A stretch of DNA of 64,000 bases, from NCBI GenBank assembly GCA_009746045.1, contig RPFO01000050.1, forward strand, positions 3,801,949-3,865,948, given 5' to 3'. The notes beneath the pieces were generated by a model that was given only the letters and a program-made list of their open reading frames with translations, was not told where the DNA came from and made no database searches. This stretch comes from Mesostigma viride (lineage: Eukaryota > Streptophyta > Mesostigmatophyceae > Mesostigmatales > Mesostigmataceae). Positions 63,180 to 64,000 of this stretch are shown piece after piece (position 1 is the stretch's first letter; every line of letters starts with the position of its first letter). The translations under genes and the position numbers were made by a program.

Positions 63180-63300
63180 AAATCGGGAGAATCCGGACCA
63201 TGGTAGCTCGAGCCTGCCGTTATCTTGTCCGCGTTTTCGAGTCGTGCAGGATTATGAATATGAATGGAGATGGAAATGTGTAGCCTTGTGCATTGAAATT
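63180..63300 (-). repeat. Dispersed repeat, inverted copy of 41801-41921
   Basis: Near-identical over about 120 bp when reverse-complemented; see the copy at 41801. Confidence 0.85.
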
Positions 63301-64000
63301 ACGGCTGGCTGACGTGAAGAGCGACTACATGACCTACACGGTGGGGCCGGAAACGGCTTGCTTGATTGTGTTTCATCGTGGGCAACGAGTCCAACAACTA
63401 CTTTCTCTGGGCGGCAAACTGCGGCAAATTGAACGCAAACCTCATCATGAAATCTTGACCGTCGAAATGTAACAATCCGACGACTTATGCAGTATGCCGC
63501 GTAATTTTCTGTTGCGGGAGAGCCGTTGGGCCGGTTCCCGACGCGGGCGACCAGTGGTTTGCGTTAAGTTAACTTAGCTGAAGTTCCCCAAGCCGCATGA
63601 TGGCTCTCATCGACGGCCTCAGTCTATTGACGCGTCGGCCCGATTTTGGCGGCACCCAATTTGACCCCAACGGCACCTACCGACAAAGGGCATACGTACG
63701 TTTCACGCGCACCACGACCTTCGAGCTCTGCTATGGCGGTGGTGCCGTGGGGCCCGCATCAGACTGCGGGCCCTTATCTGCTTTGGCGGTGCTGCCGTTG
63801 GGCCCGCATCAGAATTCAGGCCCTTTATGCATGCGGGCCATTAATGCATGTTACTTTTTTAGTCTTCTGCATACAAATATGAAGCAATGAGGTCGTGTCC
63901 TCTGGATTTTTGCACTGCAAATGGCATTTGCACCGTGTGCAGTTCCTGGACGTTTGGAAACATGCATGATGGCATGTGGCTAATGTAATGACTGACTAGC
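63301..64000. other. Unassigned right end of window
   Basis: Apart from the duplication at 63735-63832, no gene or RNA was recognised. A 97-codon plus-strand frame at 63597-63890 spans the duplication and lacks family features. Confidence 0.4.
63735..63832 (+). repeat. Tandem duplication (~49 bp)
   Basis: GGCGGTGGTGCCG, then GGGCCCGCATCAGA, then GGCCCTT is repeated with a few changes. Confidence 0.85.

Overview
This window is eukaryotic nuclear DNA: protein-coding genes are cut into many short exons with GT-AG introns, and the rest is tandem repeats and retroelements. A plant-type COX5C gene, a neuferricin gene and a Ty3/gypsy chromovirus suggest a green alga or relative with an intron-rich, repeat-rich genome. 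The species cannot be named from sequence alone. Gene models were assembled by eye from reading frame, splice sites and intron phase.

Layout. 1-160: 3' tail of a LINE. 444-1615 (-): two exons of an unrecognised coiled-coil protein. 4287-22038 (+): a 13-exon saccharopine-dehydrogenase-like oxidoreductase of about 430 aa spread over 17.8 kb. Nearly every intron carries a minisatellite, including a 7.9-kb G-rich array in intron 3. 25168-25531 (+): two-exon COX5C. 26789-27132: a foldback element. 28030-33724 (-): seven-exon neuferricin (CYB5D2-like); its exons join without any phase conflict. 35880-39766 (+): four-exon secretory-pathway protein resembling the sulfotransferase superfamily. 41.8-45.7 kb (-): stacked LINE fragments (tails, an ORF1 piece, an RT piece). 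46.7-50.3 kb: decayed Ty1/copia-like gag remnant. 52709-61680 (-): a nearly complete Ty3/gypsy chromovirus with LTRs, PBS, PPT, gag, protease, RT/RNase H, integrase and chromodomain, plus an extra ORF in the env position. 61.7-64 kb: minisatellites, small duplications, a tRNA-like SINE candidate.

How the parts relate. The host genes look unrelated: a cytosolic or organellar oxidoreductase, a complex IV subunit, a membrane-anchored haem-binding protein and a secretory enzyme-like protein. There is no operon or pathway cluster. The main theme is repeat biology. Two minisatellites begin at 5' splice sites and resemble them; decayed copies of the exon 3/donor junction border the 7.9-kb array; the LINE family has a 3' hairpin with compensatory changes; and the chromovirus has a canonical -1 frameshift heptamer immediately before its gag stop codon.
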